Source: Timema cristinae (lineage: Eukaryota > Arthropoda > Insecta > Phasmatodea > Timematidae). Taken from it: 64,000 bases of DNA. Under the pieces are notes generated by a model, which was given only the letters and a program-made list of their open reading frames with translations, made no database searches and had not been told where the DNA came from. The number at the start of each line of letters is the position of its first letter. The stretch's first letter is position 1. A program made the translations under genes and the position numbers. The stretch lies in NCBI GenBank assembly GCA_039000515.1, contig JBCFYV010000012.1, forward strand, positions 31,893,397 through 31,957,396, given 5' to 3'. Positions 53,791 to 64,000 of the stretch are shown in pieces.

Positions 53791-54307
53791 AGTAGTGGGG
53801 CTGCCGCTTATAGGTCTTTAGGTGCTAACATTCCCTAACTGAGGCTATGAGGGCTGATTAAAATGTATGTTCAATTTTATGTGGGGATCCTGGTGGGAGT
53901 AAACAGATAACTAGGATAATATAAATATTTTTAAAATATCTTTTTAAAGATTCTATTGACACTTTCTCAAATAACTGCCTTATAAAATTTAGACTACTTA
54001 AAGTGTAAAAACACTTATGTGCTTGTTTATAACTTTTTACACTTAAACTAAAAATGATTATTATTTGAATTATCAGCAATGTACCTTAAACTTGAAGGTG
54101 GAAACAACACATCAAAGCTTTCTCCACTAAATAAATAACACACACGCATGCACACTGAAAATGTTAGTTTAGTGCTATTTTGATTTTCTTTAATCTGAAA
54201 AGCCAAAGTTAAAATTGTAGCTGGACGCTCTGAGGCTGTTTTTTTCTACTAGTAGTTTTAAATCTTCTCTCCAAACAAAGGATGGTTCTTTGATTAGTTT
54301 TTTTTTG

Positions 54308-54535
54308 TCTATATTTAATGTGAACTCTCTTAACTGACTGATTATATCAGCACATGACTTAAACTAATCTAAATATAGAATAGACACGGCACCCCAGTTC
54401 CCTGGACGTTATTTTATCATTCAGTGAAAGGTAATCCACATTTCGCCATTGATAATTTTTTCAGCCGGGCCAAAAATCAAACTTGGGACCATTGACATAG
54501 TAGGTAGAGCTGCCAACTGAGCTAAGGTGTTGGAC
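54308..54535 (-). repeat. SINE family D, minus strand
   Basis: Reverse complement: head CCTTAGCTCAGTTGGCAGCT then CTACCTACTATGTCAATGG, B-box-like AAGTTTGATTTTTGG, tail GTGCTGATATAATCAGTCAG and GAGAGTTCACATTAAATAT. Confidence 0.8.
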
Positions 54536-55017
54536 ATTTAAGTAGTTCACACTTTGAATAAATTGCTGTGTAGCACTAAAAATATATATGGAAAATCTTT
54601 AAATTGAATTAACTTTTATTCTACCTGAAAAATAGTATCTTTGGAGTTACACCTAGATGTTTAAAATCATAAATAAATGGATATTTTAAGTTATTTTAAT
54701 GAGGCCAGCCATTTTGCATTTAATTCCATTGTGTAGAATGTGAAAATTTTGAATTAAATGCATAGCTAAATCTAAATTAATATTTTTTTTCCTCACTAAA
54801 CAAATTAAAAATGTTTGCAAGATTACATTAGAGAATGTTTGAATTCAAATTCAAACTTTTATTTTGTTTGCAAATTTAAATCTCAAATACAAATATTGGA
54901 AAATGTGTTATTTGTTATAAGTTAACTTCCCACTGGATATATTAACATTAATTCTTGAGTTGGTAAAGAAAATATAATACTTACAGCTTAACTTTTTGTT
55001 CACATTAAGTTGGTAGC

Positions 55018-55324
55018 TAGGGGTGTACAAAGTCCACTCTTTCAACTTGAAGTGAACTCAAATTGAATATAGAAAATATTCTCCAAAGTTTAAATAATTT
55101 TTTGTCAATAATCGTTTTATGCTTGAAAAATATTATTTTATTTTATATAAATATATATAAAAATAAATAAAACTTTCTACTTTAAAATCATTTAGAAACT
55201 GTTTTATTGCACAATTGTTTTTAATATCACATTCTAAGCTGTTAAATAAGGATTGATGAAGCTTTGTAATTGTGGAAACAAGATTTCTTTTTCAAAGCAA
55301 AGTCCAAGCCAATACACACCCCTA
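55018..55324. mobile_element. hAT MITE with 8-bp target duplication
   Basis: TAGGGGTGTACAAAGTCC at the left and GGCCAATACACACCCCTA-like sequence at the right. TTGGTAGC (55010-55017) and ATGGTAGC (55325-55332) match at seven of eight. 307 bp, non-coding. Confidence 0.8.
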
Positions 55325-55950
55325 ATGGTAGCTGTTGTGTAGGTAGTCCAAAATTATGCTTGATTAAGCTCACTATAAGCTACTAGCTCAAAAAAATAAA
55401 TTGAATATCAAGGTGAAAATTGTATAATCCTTGATCTTTTGAAAAGTTTTAAGGACTTGTATTATACTTGAATTAAGTGTTCTTGGTAATCTCATCTTAA
55501 CCAGTAACAATTGTAAATGATTTATTACATTCCAAAAGAAGACTAATTAATTATGGTGTGGTTTGTAATTTGAGAAAATTACTTAATGTTAATTAGGATA
55601 AGTAAATTTAGGATAAATTCTTCCTTATCTATAGTGTGTGTGTAATACTTAATATTACTGCTCAAAATATACCACTTAGAGATTAAATTACATATTTATG
55701 TTACTAGGAAGGCTGATAAATAACCGAGAGGTCAATTCCTGATGACAAGATTAAAGCTTTTGTTTGAATTCTCTGTGTGGACCTATTTATATAAGTGAAT
55801 GACGACATTAGTAATCATCTTCAAAAGATCACTCAACTTTACTAAATAAAATAAATGCAATGCTAATAAAGAATGTTTTGACATAGCTAATGTTAGGAGC
55901 TGAAATCTGGGTAAAACCTTTCCACTCAAGTTGAAAATTCAAATCATCAT
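55325..55950. other. Intergenic DNA, no gene seen
   Basis: AT-rich with no recognisable element. Confidence 0.5.
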
Positions 55951-55954
55951 ATAA

Positions 55955-56166
55955 GTACGCAGATTAAACATCAAGCTCTTCTTGTCTGGTTTGCCTGTGA
56001 TAGAGGGGGTTGAATTGTGAATACAGGCCTGGTATACTATGTGTTTTTCTTCTAAAGTTTTACTCTTGACACTCCATGCAAATGTGGGTACACTTCCTCT
56101 AAAATTTTCCTTCCTCATGACTGTAAATATGCATATAACCCATATGTGTGATAAGACACGGGGAAC
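55955..56166 (+). repeat. SINE family B (variant)
   Basis: CTTCTTGTCTGGTTTGCCTG, GGGGGTTGAATTGTGAA, CATGCAAATGTGGGTACAC and ATAACCCATATGTGTGATAA follow the family-B variant in order. Confidence 0.75.
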
Positions 56167-56237
56167 AAAAAAATATATACGTGCTAATATCAAAATAATT
56201 AATACTTATATTACTCTAAGAAAGAAACATAATCAGG

Positions 56238-56395
56238 ACCTGCTTCAGTGGCCTCATGTTTAAGGCATCACTCTTGCACTAGACTAAACTGCCGATGACA
56301 AGGATATCAGGCTTTGAATCCTGGTCAAGTGTAGCAAAGTTTTTTTTTTCCATTATGGTTTTCCACTCTCCTTCTTTGCAAATTTGATATTTAAT
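56238..56395 (+). repeat. SINE family B, 3'-truncated
   Basis: CTTCAGTGGCCTCATGTTTA, GACTAAACTGCCGATGACAA, B-box-like GGCTTTGAATCC and TATGGTTTTCCACTCTCCTT. The tail is absent. Confidence 0.75.
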
Positions 56396-57280
56396 GTTGT
56401 TAACAGTAAATTGAATTTAATATTTTTAAAGTATCTGAAAAATATATACAAACACTTCACACTTCTTATATTTGATGAATTGAAGGGGGGTGGGGGGAGT
56501 TATCCAAGCTCTCTGGTGAATTATAAAATCAAAATCTTCCCTTCCATATTCTTAAGGAAGCATCAAGATTATAAATAATTGTGTACTACAGGTTTCAGCC
56601 CCATCTTGGCATTGTCAAGATTTGTTTGCGGAAGGGATGCCCTCATATCATACTTGTTGTTTAAGCCTCTAGAAAGTAATGTAGTATTGAATGTCTTGAA
56701 TTTACAAAACATTACACATGTCAAGGGTTACCCACTGAGGCATTTAATTTGTTTTGGTACACCCAAAAATCATAGTCATTAGATTAAAATAATTAAATTC
56801 CTTTTTTTTTAATAGCCTAAATATCTCACCATCTTGCTTTAAATGAAATATGTCATTCAACTTTTCCCTCACTGTAAGCATTTATAGCCCATAAAAAAAA
56901 GTTTGTTACACATTGATGATTAATGATTGATTAAATTTAATGTGCTCCATTTTATTTTGACACAAATTAAATCCTAATAGTATAATTGTTCATGTTACGG
57001 TTTGTAACAATATAATTCTCAATGACCTAAAAAAAATATATATTTTGGTTGCATTTAAGTTTTTATTTACTGTGATACTTTTTGTTTAAAGGAAACGTTT
57101 GATATTTATAGTATTAGAAAAGTAGTTTTCAAACACACAATCTGCATGGAGTTTTAATTTTTGGCTAGCTAATGGAATGTTAAGTCAAAATTATTACTAA
57201 AATTTAAACTAGTAAATAATATAGAGCAAACGTACTTAACAAAACTGTAAACTTAAATAGTAAATTATATAAAACGATCA
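56396..57280. other. Intergenic DNA, no gene seen
   Basis: AT-rich. A G-rich GGGGGGTGGGGGGAG lies at 56484-56499. Open frames are short and unsupported. Confidence 0.5.
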
Positions 57281-57334
57281 TCGACAATGAATGGTGACAA
57301 TTATAAAACGATCACTGTCACCATTCATTGTCGA
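57281..57334. repeat. Perfect 19-bp hairpin with a direct repeat beside each arm
   Basis: TCGACAATGAATGGTGACA (57281-57299) and its exact reverse complement at 57316-57334 are separated by 16 bases. TATAAAACGATCA occurs before the first arm and again in the loop. Confidence 0.9.
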
Positions 57335-57472
57335 TTCAAGACTTAACAGCAATTACTGAGAAAATTGTTGTTTGACAGTGATGCCCATTGGCAATGGCTA
57401 AATGATTATATAAAAAATTCACATTAATTTTGGTTTAAATATACTAACAATAATATTTTAGGAAGGGCCCAG

Positions 57473-57592
57473 CAGAGGTGTAGCTAAGGTATATGGTGGT
57501 TTATGGTACAAAAAAAAAATCCTACCCTTGAAAACTTTTTTTAAATTGAATTGAATTCTTATATTAGCTATTTCACTGTAGCTACATCACTG
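57473..57592. mobile_element. 120-bp MITE-like element
   Basis: CAGAGGTGTAGCTA at 57473 and TAGCTACATCACTG ending at 57592 are inverted with two mismatches. Similar single ends (CAGTGGCGTAGCT, CAATGGCGTAGCTA) occur at 13659 and 15069. Target duplication unclear. Confidence 0.55.
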
Positions 57593-58790
57593 GGGAAGAC
57601 CTCTGATATCATGTTTGAATTTAAATAAAGGATGGGTTGATTCTTAATTACCTGATTTTTGTTGGTTTCCTAACTTGAATAGTTTATGGTTCTTAGAAAG
57701 TAGGCTTTTCGTTTCATGGTTCTTAGTTTTTTAAGTTAAAAAAATTAAATAAACACATACAAATAAACAAATATTATTGACATAAAACTAACTTTTGATT
57801 TTCATGAAATAAATTATTTGCATCTTTTATAACTACTGGCCCGCCAGATCATGAATTTTGTAACTACCTATAGTACATACAGAAAGGCAAAAACATTTGA
57901 TATCAAATGGTTTTAAATTAGTTTGTGTGGTTGTGTGGAATATGGAACTGAAAACCTAAATATTATAATCAGAACTAGTATAATTTTTTAGCTAACCCAT
58001 CACTAATTAAAGGTATTTGTACTAAAATTATTACTATGAATGAATATTTGACATTGTACCAAGAATATATGAACAGATACACATCAAATTGCTCCATTAC
58101 TAGAGGACAGCTAATATTATTGCTACTATCTAGTTTTGGCAAAAAATTAACAATTCTGATTTTAAATGCTATTTGCATTTTAAATATCATGTTAATTTCA
58201 ATATTACTTTAAATTAATGTGGTTGTGATAAATTTAAGTATCCATATGTGGTTTACAAAGTGTCTTTATTTATTAAATGTATAGCTATTGTAATAATATG
58301 TTCATTTTGTGATATTTTAAATATGTTTATATGTTATTATAGGACTGCTGTTTTAACTTTAATTTGTGTTTGCTTGTAAAATATTTTATTCTTTGTTATA
58401 CAATTTGTTCCTTTTGAAATTGGAAATAAAAATCACTACACATCCTCATATAATTCTCATATTGCGATCTGTGACTTGTCTGAATCTCCCAATGTAAGTC
58501 CCACTAATACTCTTGTATTGTACAAACACTTAATGCTGTACACCAGTAAGATCCAACGCCTCCCTACATCTCTCTGGGGTAAAACAGCTAATATAATCTA
58601 ACATAACAAAACTTTGTTTTCACAAAGATAATTTTCAAAGTGGCTTGAAGGAAATCGAAGAATAAATATAATTTTAAATGCACCAGGCCCACTGGTCTTC
58701 TTAGGGGTACTCCTAAATCCTAAGTTAAGAACTCCTGATCTAAAAGTATCCTCCTCATTCATACACAATAAATTAGACCAGTGACTCACT
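57593..58790. other. Intergenic DNA, no gene seen
   Basis: AT-rich. GGAAATAAAAATC near 58423 is a polyadenylation-like hexamer context with no gene attached. Confidence 0.45.
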
Positions 58791-58918
58791 TTGGTGGTTG
58801 AATGGTCTAGGGCAGGGGTTCCCAAACTTATAGAGTGGAGGGGAGGGCCACATTAGGATGTTGTATGTACTAGGTGAGCTAGGTAAAATAAGATATACAC
58901 TATTATATAGTAAATATT

Positions 58919-58930
58919 AATATATATATA

Positions 58931-58970
<40 letters not shown>

Positions 58971-58991
58971 CTAACACACACACACACACAA
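58919..58991. repeat. (TA)n/(TG)n/(CA)n microsatellite
   Basis: Alternating TA, a short GTGTGTGT, more TA, then (CA)n. Confidence 0.9.
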
Positions 58992-59333
58992 AACTAAATA
59001 TTTGATATCTTAATTTTTTATTAATCTTTGCATAACCGGGAAAAGCTTGAACTAGATTGTTAGTTTTATCAATGGTATGAACTCGTATTTCTTTATCTGG
59101 TTATGTAATCTTGCAAGGACCATAATTCAGATACAGTGTGTATGTGTTTTTTTTGTTTTTTTTTACAATTTTTATCAACTTCTAACTAGAAAATTTTACT
59201 TAAAAAACTGATAAATTGGCTTAATAATCGCCTTTAATTGCTGATGCACTAATAATTGCCCGATAATGATTAATCAGTATTCGCATTGGTACACTCTTTA
59301 TATATATTTATAGATATATATATTAGAGATGGG

Positions 59334-60254
59334 TCGAATCCTAGCAAATTGTTAGAAATTTTAATGATTTACAGAAACCTACATCACACATTATAAGCCT
59401 AAACTGTAAATTAAGACTTATTATAACTTATTATGAATTAGCAAGTCATTATTTGATTCTTAAAATTTGATAGCGCTTACTAAGTGATAAGATTTCCTGA
59501 ATCGATTTTAAACATCAATCAATACACAATATGTAGGCCGGTAGGCATAAATAAAGTTTTATCAGTGTCTAACTGTTGACAGTATTTATTTTTCATGAAA
59601 CCCAACAAAATATCTAACTTAAGACTTGTATGAAATAAATCGGGGTTCTTTGCATAGTTGTAAATAATTGAAACCAGTTGGGTAGTAAGAATTACAGCCA
59701 TGTATATTTAATCATCACTCTGTTGAATAAATGTATTCATCATGGTGGATGACTTTGTATTGTGTGTAGTACTATGTTCCTATTTCTGTTAAAAAAAAAG
59801 CCATAATTTGTTTTATTTCTTTCAATCCTAGTTATGATTTTTAGTTTTTGAAGAGTTTTAATGTGTTCATCAAAATATATTAACAAGATTGTTCGTGGGG
59901 TGAAAGTTTCAGAGGTGAGCATGCGCTGTAACAGAAGAGTCCAAGTTCCCTATAGAGGGAGGGTGGTAGGGTATTAGGCACGTTAGACTTTCTTCACCTA
60001 ACAAACAATTTTTTTTAAATAATGATTTTATTCATGCTTATCTCTTTTGTCCGACAAAATAATGATTACAGGTTAAACTGTGTTTTTCAAGTAGGTCTAA
60101 CCAAGTAATTTTTTAATTCATTATAATATTATGCTTTGTTTATGAGGTGAAAGATTCAACTATAAATCCAGTAAAACATTGAATATTCGAATCTCGAATA
60201 CTTGTCAGGATTCAGTGGATTCAAGGATTCAAAGCTTCGAGTGGCCCTTTTCTA
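59334..60254. mobile_element. Non-autonomous hAT element, TAGAGATGGG family
   Basis: TAGAGATGGGTCGAATCC at the left, GAGTGGCCCTTTTCTA at the right. ATATATAT on both sides is an exact 8-bp duplication, although in TA-rich DNA. 921 bp, a shortened relative of 45333-46897. Confidence 0.85.
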
Positions 60255-60871
60255 ATATATATATAGTATGTATGTTATGTCACATATATGTGTGTGCTAC
60301 ATACAGGAACACCATCATTTGGGTACTTGTCATTAGAATTCTTTTTTTCATAATTTTGTATTGATTTTGGTCAAAGCATTTGTGAGCCGGACAAACCCAG
60401 TTTACAGGTTGGATCTGGCCCATGGATCGAAGCTTGGGGATTCTTGGTCTAAGGCGACACTTGTAATATACTGGACTGCGAGATCGAGGTTCGAAAACCT
60501 GGTCAGGTGTATTGAAGATTTTTTTCCTAAATGGTTTTAAACTCTCACACAAATTTTGCGAGTACATTTCCTCTTAAGTTAAAACTTCCTCATCCCAACA
60601 CATTACCTATTTTGTACATATGCGTACAACCCAAACGAATAGTAAGATGCAATGATAAACAAAATTACCACTGTGCTAAAATGTATAAAATAAAGTAAAG
60701 AATTATAAATTGTACATCCATACAATTCAGGTGGAGTAATCCTCACTAAAAGCATAAACAATAGCTTTGTCTATTTGATTTGTATACAATTTCACGAATA
60801 CCTCCCTAATTTAAGATTAGGTAAGTATTGAAGCTTTGACCTGGTCACACACCCATTCCCCAGTCAAACCC

Positions 60872-60872
<1 letters not shown>

Positions 60873-60948
<76 letters not shown>
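60873..60948. repeat. (TA)n microsatellite
   Basis: About 76 bp of alternating T and A with one phase change near 60907. Confidence 0.95.
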
Positions 60949-60950
<2 letters not shown>

Positions 60951-61309
60951 AAATGCTGCACTCCTAGACACGAGAAAGATGTTGGGGATTGCATCATATA
61001 GAATCTGCTATTCAAGAGCGAGTCTACAAATAAGCCTAGATCAAAATGTTTTCTTTTTGAGCAAGTCATTCTGGGTATAATTATCAGTAACACAATTTTT
61101 TCTGTGTCATTTGCCACCCATTGTCTTCAAATCTTATCATTGCTTCTATCATTTGTATCATGGCAAGATATATACAACTCTACTTCAAGATTACAGTACA
61201 TCATGTGATATATGATTGTGTGTGGTGTTCTATGCCTTGTGTTAGTCCCACACATGTAACACACAATAGTTCTATCAACAGCACCCTGTTTATATATCAA
61301 CAGAGAATA

Positions 61310-61411
61310 ATGGATGCAACCAAGATTATAGTTGGTTTGATTCTATATTCTGCATTTTCATACATTGCCATAGGTATCATAGTGTATTACTATATGAATG
61401 TAGAAGAATAG
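61310..61411 (+). CDS. Candidate 33-residue single-pass membrane microprotein (unidentified)
   Basis: ATG in a good context (AATAATGG) opens a 33-codon frame ending TAG at 61409-61411. It reads MDATKIIVGLILYSAFSY then IAIGIIVYYYMNVEE: a short polar start, a hydrophobic helix of about 23 residues and an acidic end. The codons look non-repetitive and the frame is not in a recognised repeat. ATATATCAACAG, a possible splice acceptor, ends seven bases before the ATG. A hexamer-like TAAAATAAAC lies about 220 bases after the stop. The frame is open upstream to 61121, so a longer exon is possible. I recognise no family. It may be a chance frame; size and topology are like known one-helix micropeptides, but that is not evidence of function. 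Confidence 0.3.
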   Translation: MDATKIIVGLILYSAFSYIAIGIIVYYYMNVEE

Positions 61412-62140
61412 ACTAAATGCTTTGTGTCCAATTTGTGCTTTGGGGTTTAAAGTACTGACTTTGTGATGGTTAAAGCTCAAGTTTGCACAGTCTACATGTC
61501 TTGTTAAAGATACTTCTAGATTAGCTTCATAATCTCTCAACTGTGATAACACTTCCGAGGTGAGTTGCACAAACTTTTGTTCCAACACAGTCTAATAATT
61601 TAAAATATATCAAATTATTTTGTTATTAAAATAAACAAACATTTACAACATAAAACATTATTTGTTTTAATAATAAATTTGTTGTATTTTATTTTCCTGA
61701 TTTTTTTTGTCTTTTTTATAAATTGATTTATAAATTTTATTTTATTCACTTCTTTCCATATTAGTTGATAAAATTTATTCGTTTTACTACTTCATCTATA
61801 TTATCACACACCTTTCAAAACTCTTTAGAATAATTCACATTGTACTGCTCTCTGTTTTTATTTCATTTCTAACAAATGTATGTAGAGTTTTTATCATAAT
61901 AGTTGGTGTTTAATATAAGTTGTGTAAATACATTTATAATTCAAAGTTTTCTTAGTGAGAGTAAGCTAACTGGATCTTGCAATTAATTATCAAATAATGA
62001 TAAAAATAACCACACTGTTAGGTCCTGCATGTTGGGAGTAATTGTAATTCTAATTTACAGATAAATGTTATATTAAATTGCAAAGTTACAAAATACCAGA
62101 GACTAGCAAATGATATTGTTATAATTTTATTTAACTCTTT
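61412..62140. other. Intergenic DNA, no gene seen
   Basis: AT-rich; nothing recognised. Confidence 0.5.
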
Positions 62141-62197
62141 AAGGACCAACCTCTTTTCTATTTATGTGGTGATTGTATTATATTTGGAAGAAGATAC

Positions 62198-62666
62198 AGG
62201 AAAGATGGATAGGAACATATTAAAGGGAACAAACACAATATGGCTTTTACAATGAAAATAAGAACACAGTTCACACTTAACATTGCTTCCAAGGAATAGA
62301 GAGGTAATGGCTGTCCTTTGAAGAAAATCTATCGTCACCACCAAATCCCCCGATCAATGTTTCCCCCCACCTAGGTTTCATTCTATCAAAACTCATCTCA
62401 TATATATGTATATGGCACACATATATATGTGCATGTTTTTTGGTTTCCTCTTTTAGGAAGTTGTGTTGCCCGTTTTACACTCCCTCTGGATAAATTCCGA
62501 TGGAATTAAACCTAGGTCAGGGGATTGGGTGGTAACAATCTATTTTCTTCAAGATACAGCCATGTCCTCTTTGTCCAGTAGTAGCAATGTAAAGTGTGAA
62601 CTGTCTTCTTTTTTTTTTCATTGTAAAAGCCATGTTCGGTTTTTTATGTTCCTATCCACTTTTCCT
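62198..62666. repeat. Large foldback, arms about 185 bp
   Basis: 62198-62384 pairs with 62483-62666: TATGGCTTTTACAATGAAAA against TTTTCATTGTAAAAGCCATG, and CACCTAGGTTT against AAACCTAGGTC. A spacer of about 98 bp contains TATATATGTATATGGC. A single arm copy is at 43921-44100. Confidence 0.8.
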
Positions 62667-62896
62667 ATAATTTAATTGATAAATTGTTCCAGGGAGTTTG
62701 AGTTTGCCATTCAAGTTGTGGCAGAAGCTTACTAACATTGGATCCACTTGCTGCAAACTTTTTTTTTTTATATTACAAAGGTGCCATAAGTCATTAGAGG
62801 GGAAGAAGCTCACATCACATGAACTCCTTTTCAAGTGTGAACTGTCTTGGATGCAATGCTTGGAGTCTTTAATTAAATATTAAAATATATATATAT

Positions 62897-63075
62897 TTAT
62901 GGTATTTAATGTGTACTTTCAGAACCAACTGATTGTATCATAACTTGGCAAACTAACCAACCTAATCAAAGTACAGACAAAACTCATGATACATATTTTG
63001 GCCATGCCTGTAATTGAACTTAGGACTCCTAATTCAATATGCAAATGTGTGATCGACTGAGCTAAGGTGTTGGAC
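62897..63075 (-). repeat. SINE family D, minus strand, shortened
   Basis: Reverse complement: head CCTTAGCTCAGTCGATCACA, B-box-like AGTTCAATTACAGG, CATGGCCAAAATATG, and a tail ending GAAAGTACACATTAAATACC. Confidence 0.75.
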
Positions 63076-63481
63076 TTTATCAACTTATGTATACATTTAC
63101 AATGGTATGCAAAGGAAATTTAGAGGACAATTATCCAAGCTATATAAGTGATTGTGGCTATTTAATTCCAATAAAAATATACATGTCCACGCACACTAGT
63201 ACTTTGACAAGGGTATCATTCATAATTCCTTCAAGTTAGGTTGAATACAGGTAATCTAATGACTGTTAATGCTTTCGTATGAAGGAAACACATCTTTTGT
63301 TAAGGTTGGGTGAAGTCAACTTTTTACATTTGTAGGTAATCCAAATAAAAGTTTGAATATGTATCTATAATTTTATGATGAACAAAAGATAATATTAAGA
63401 CTGTATCAATCACCAAGCACCTAATATAATATGTGAAATGGTTTATTTATTTTAATGATATATTTGACACAATTTATCACC

Positions 63482-63712
63482 CAGTTCAATGGCCGAATGT
63501 TCTAAGGTGTCACGCTCATTTTATACTGATGAAGAAGAGATAAAGGCTTGAAACCCAGCCAGGTCTACCGATATTTTTTTTTCTCTAAATGGTTTCCCAC
63601 GCTTCTATCCAAATGCAGGTAGATTACCTCTAAAATGCTTCCTTCCTCATCCCTACTCCATTCGAGTAATTATCAAATTTTCCTATAACCTGGACAGGTA
63701 GTAAAACACAAT
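63482..63712 (+). repeat. SINE family B
   Basis: Head AGTTCAATGGCCGAATGTTC, B-box-like GGCTTGAAACCC, TAAATGGTTTCCCACGCTTC, CTTCCTCATCCCTACTCCAT and the tail GACAGGTAGTAAAACACA. Confidence 0.8.
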
Positions 63713-63957
63713 TAAAAACTTTTCTTGGGGGCTAGGGATGAGGAGAAAATACATTAATATTTGGCTGGACAAAGCAAAAACAGAAATATGTCTGTGTGTG
63801 TGGTGTGTATGCATGTGCGTGCAGTGACAATGTTTGAAGCTAGCTAAGCTGGATCAAGATAAGGATAAAGGGTTTCCATTGAAGGTCAGTCAAGTACCAA
63901 GAACTGTGTGATGACATCCAGAATATATTAGTTCATTGACATTCAAATAATTGAAAC

Positions 63958-64000
63958 GGTGACCTGGTGGTCTAAGGGTAAGGTGTCAGACTTCTGTGCT
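63958..64000 (+). repeat. SINE family A, 5' head, cut by the window end
   Basis: GGTGACCTGGTGGTCTAAGG and TCAGACTTCTGTGCT match the heads at 25779 and (reversed) 7488. Confidence 0.8.

Larger units (their letters stand above)
58813..60446. mobile_element. hAT element inserted in a SINE and hosting another hAT element
   Basis: Left CAGGGGTTCCCAAACTTATA and right AAGCTTGGGGATTCTTG form the common CAGGGGTTCCCAAA-type hAT terminus. GTCTAGGG (58805-58812) and GTCTAAGG (60447-60454) duplicate the SINE A-box region with one mismatch. It holds the microsatellite at 58919-58991 and the element 59334-60254. No transposase left. Confidence 0.85.
58791..60652 (+). repeat. SINE family B split by a hAT element
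   Basis: The head TTTGGTGGTTGAATGGTCTA lies at about 58793-58812. The rest resumes at 60447 (GTCTAAGGCGACACTTGTAA, B-box AGGTTCGAAAACC, CCTAAATGGTTTTAAACTCT, AACCCAAACGAATAGTAAGA) and ends near 60652. The hAT element 58813-60446 lies between. Confidence 0.8.

Overview
This is a 64 kb piece of an AT-rich, intron-rich and transposon-rich animal nuclear genome. An arthropod, perhaps an insect, is my best guess, but nothing in the sequence fixes the species. The grounds are a split gene with GT-AG introns, tRNA-derived SINEs, RTE-like LINE remnants, many hAT and Tc1/mariner elements, and no bacterial-type gene organisation. The one gene I can support is an orthologue of TMTC4, an endoplasmic-reticulum membrane protein with tetratricopeptide (TPR) repeats that belongs to the O-mannosyltransferase family acting on cadherins. 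It lies on the + strand from about 16495 to 49885 in 13 proposed exons, and the splice phases agree at every junction except one. The exception is the end of exon 8 (36103-36310), which is one base short and runs into TAA at 36307-36309. A full reading would be about 743 residues, close to the roughly 740 residues of vertebrate TMTC4. Layout: 1-16494 is intergenic, with SINEs of several families, a Tc1/mariner-type MITE at 2009-2253, a foldback at 10297-10416 and a small GC-rich patch near 13370-13530. 16495-49885 is TMTC4, whose long introns hold most of the mobile DNA. Intron 3 has a hAT inside another hAT. Intron 7 has a hAT, a decayed RTE-like LINE and a SINE. Intron 9 has a second LINE copy split by a hAT-like element that itself holds further insertions, then a hAT with a BED finger and a mariner-type element. 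Intron 11 has a hAT with a perfect 8-bp target duplication. 49886-64000 is downstream DNA with a Harbinger fragment, LINE fragments in minus orientation, foldbacks, a three-level nest (SINE, hAT, hAT) at about 58791-60652, and one candidate 33-residue membrane microprotein at 61310-61411. At least four tRNA-headed SINE families are present and fall into two pairs by shared 3' tail. I saw no CRISPR array, operon, rRNA gene or intact tRNA gene. The most interesting material is the datable nesting of mobile elements, the one-base defect in TMTC4 with a possible rescuing splice donor, and the microprotein candidate. I did not find an obvious new multi-gene system.
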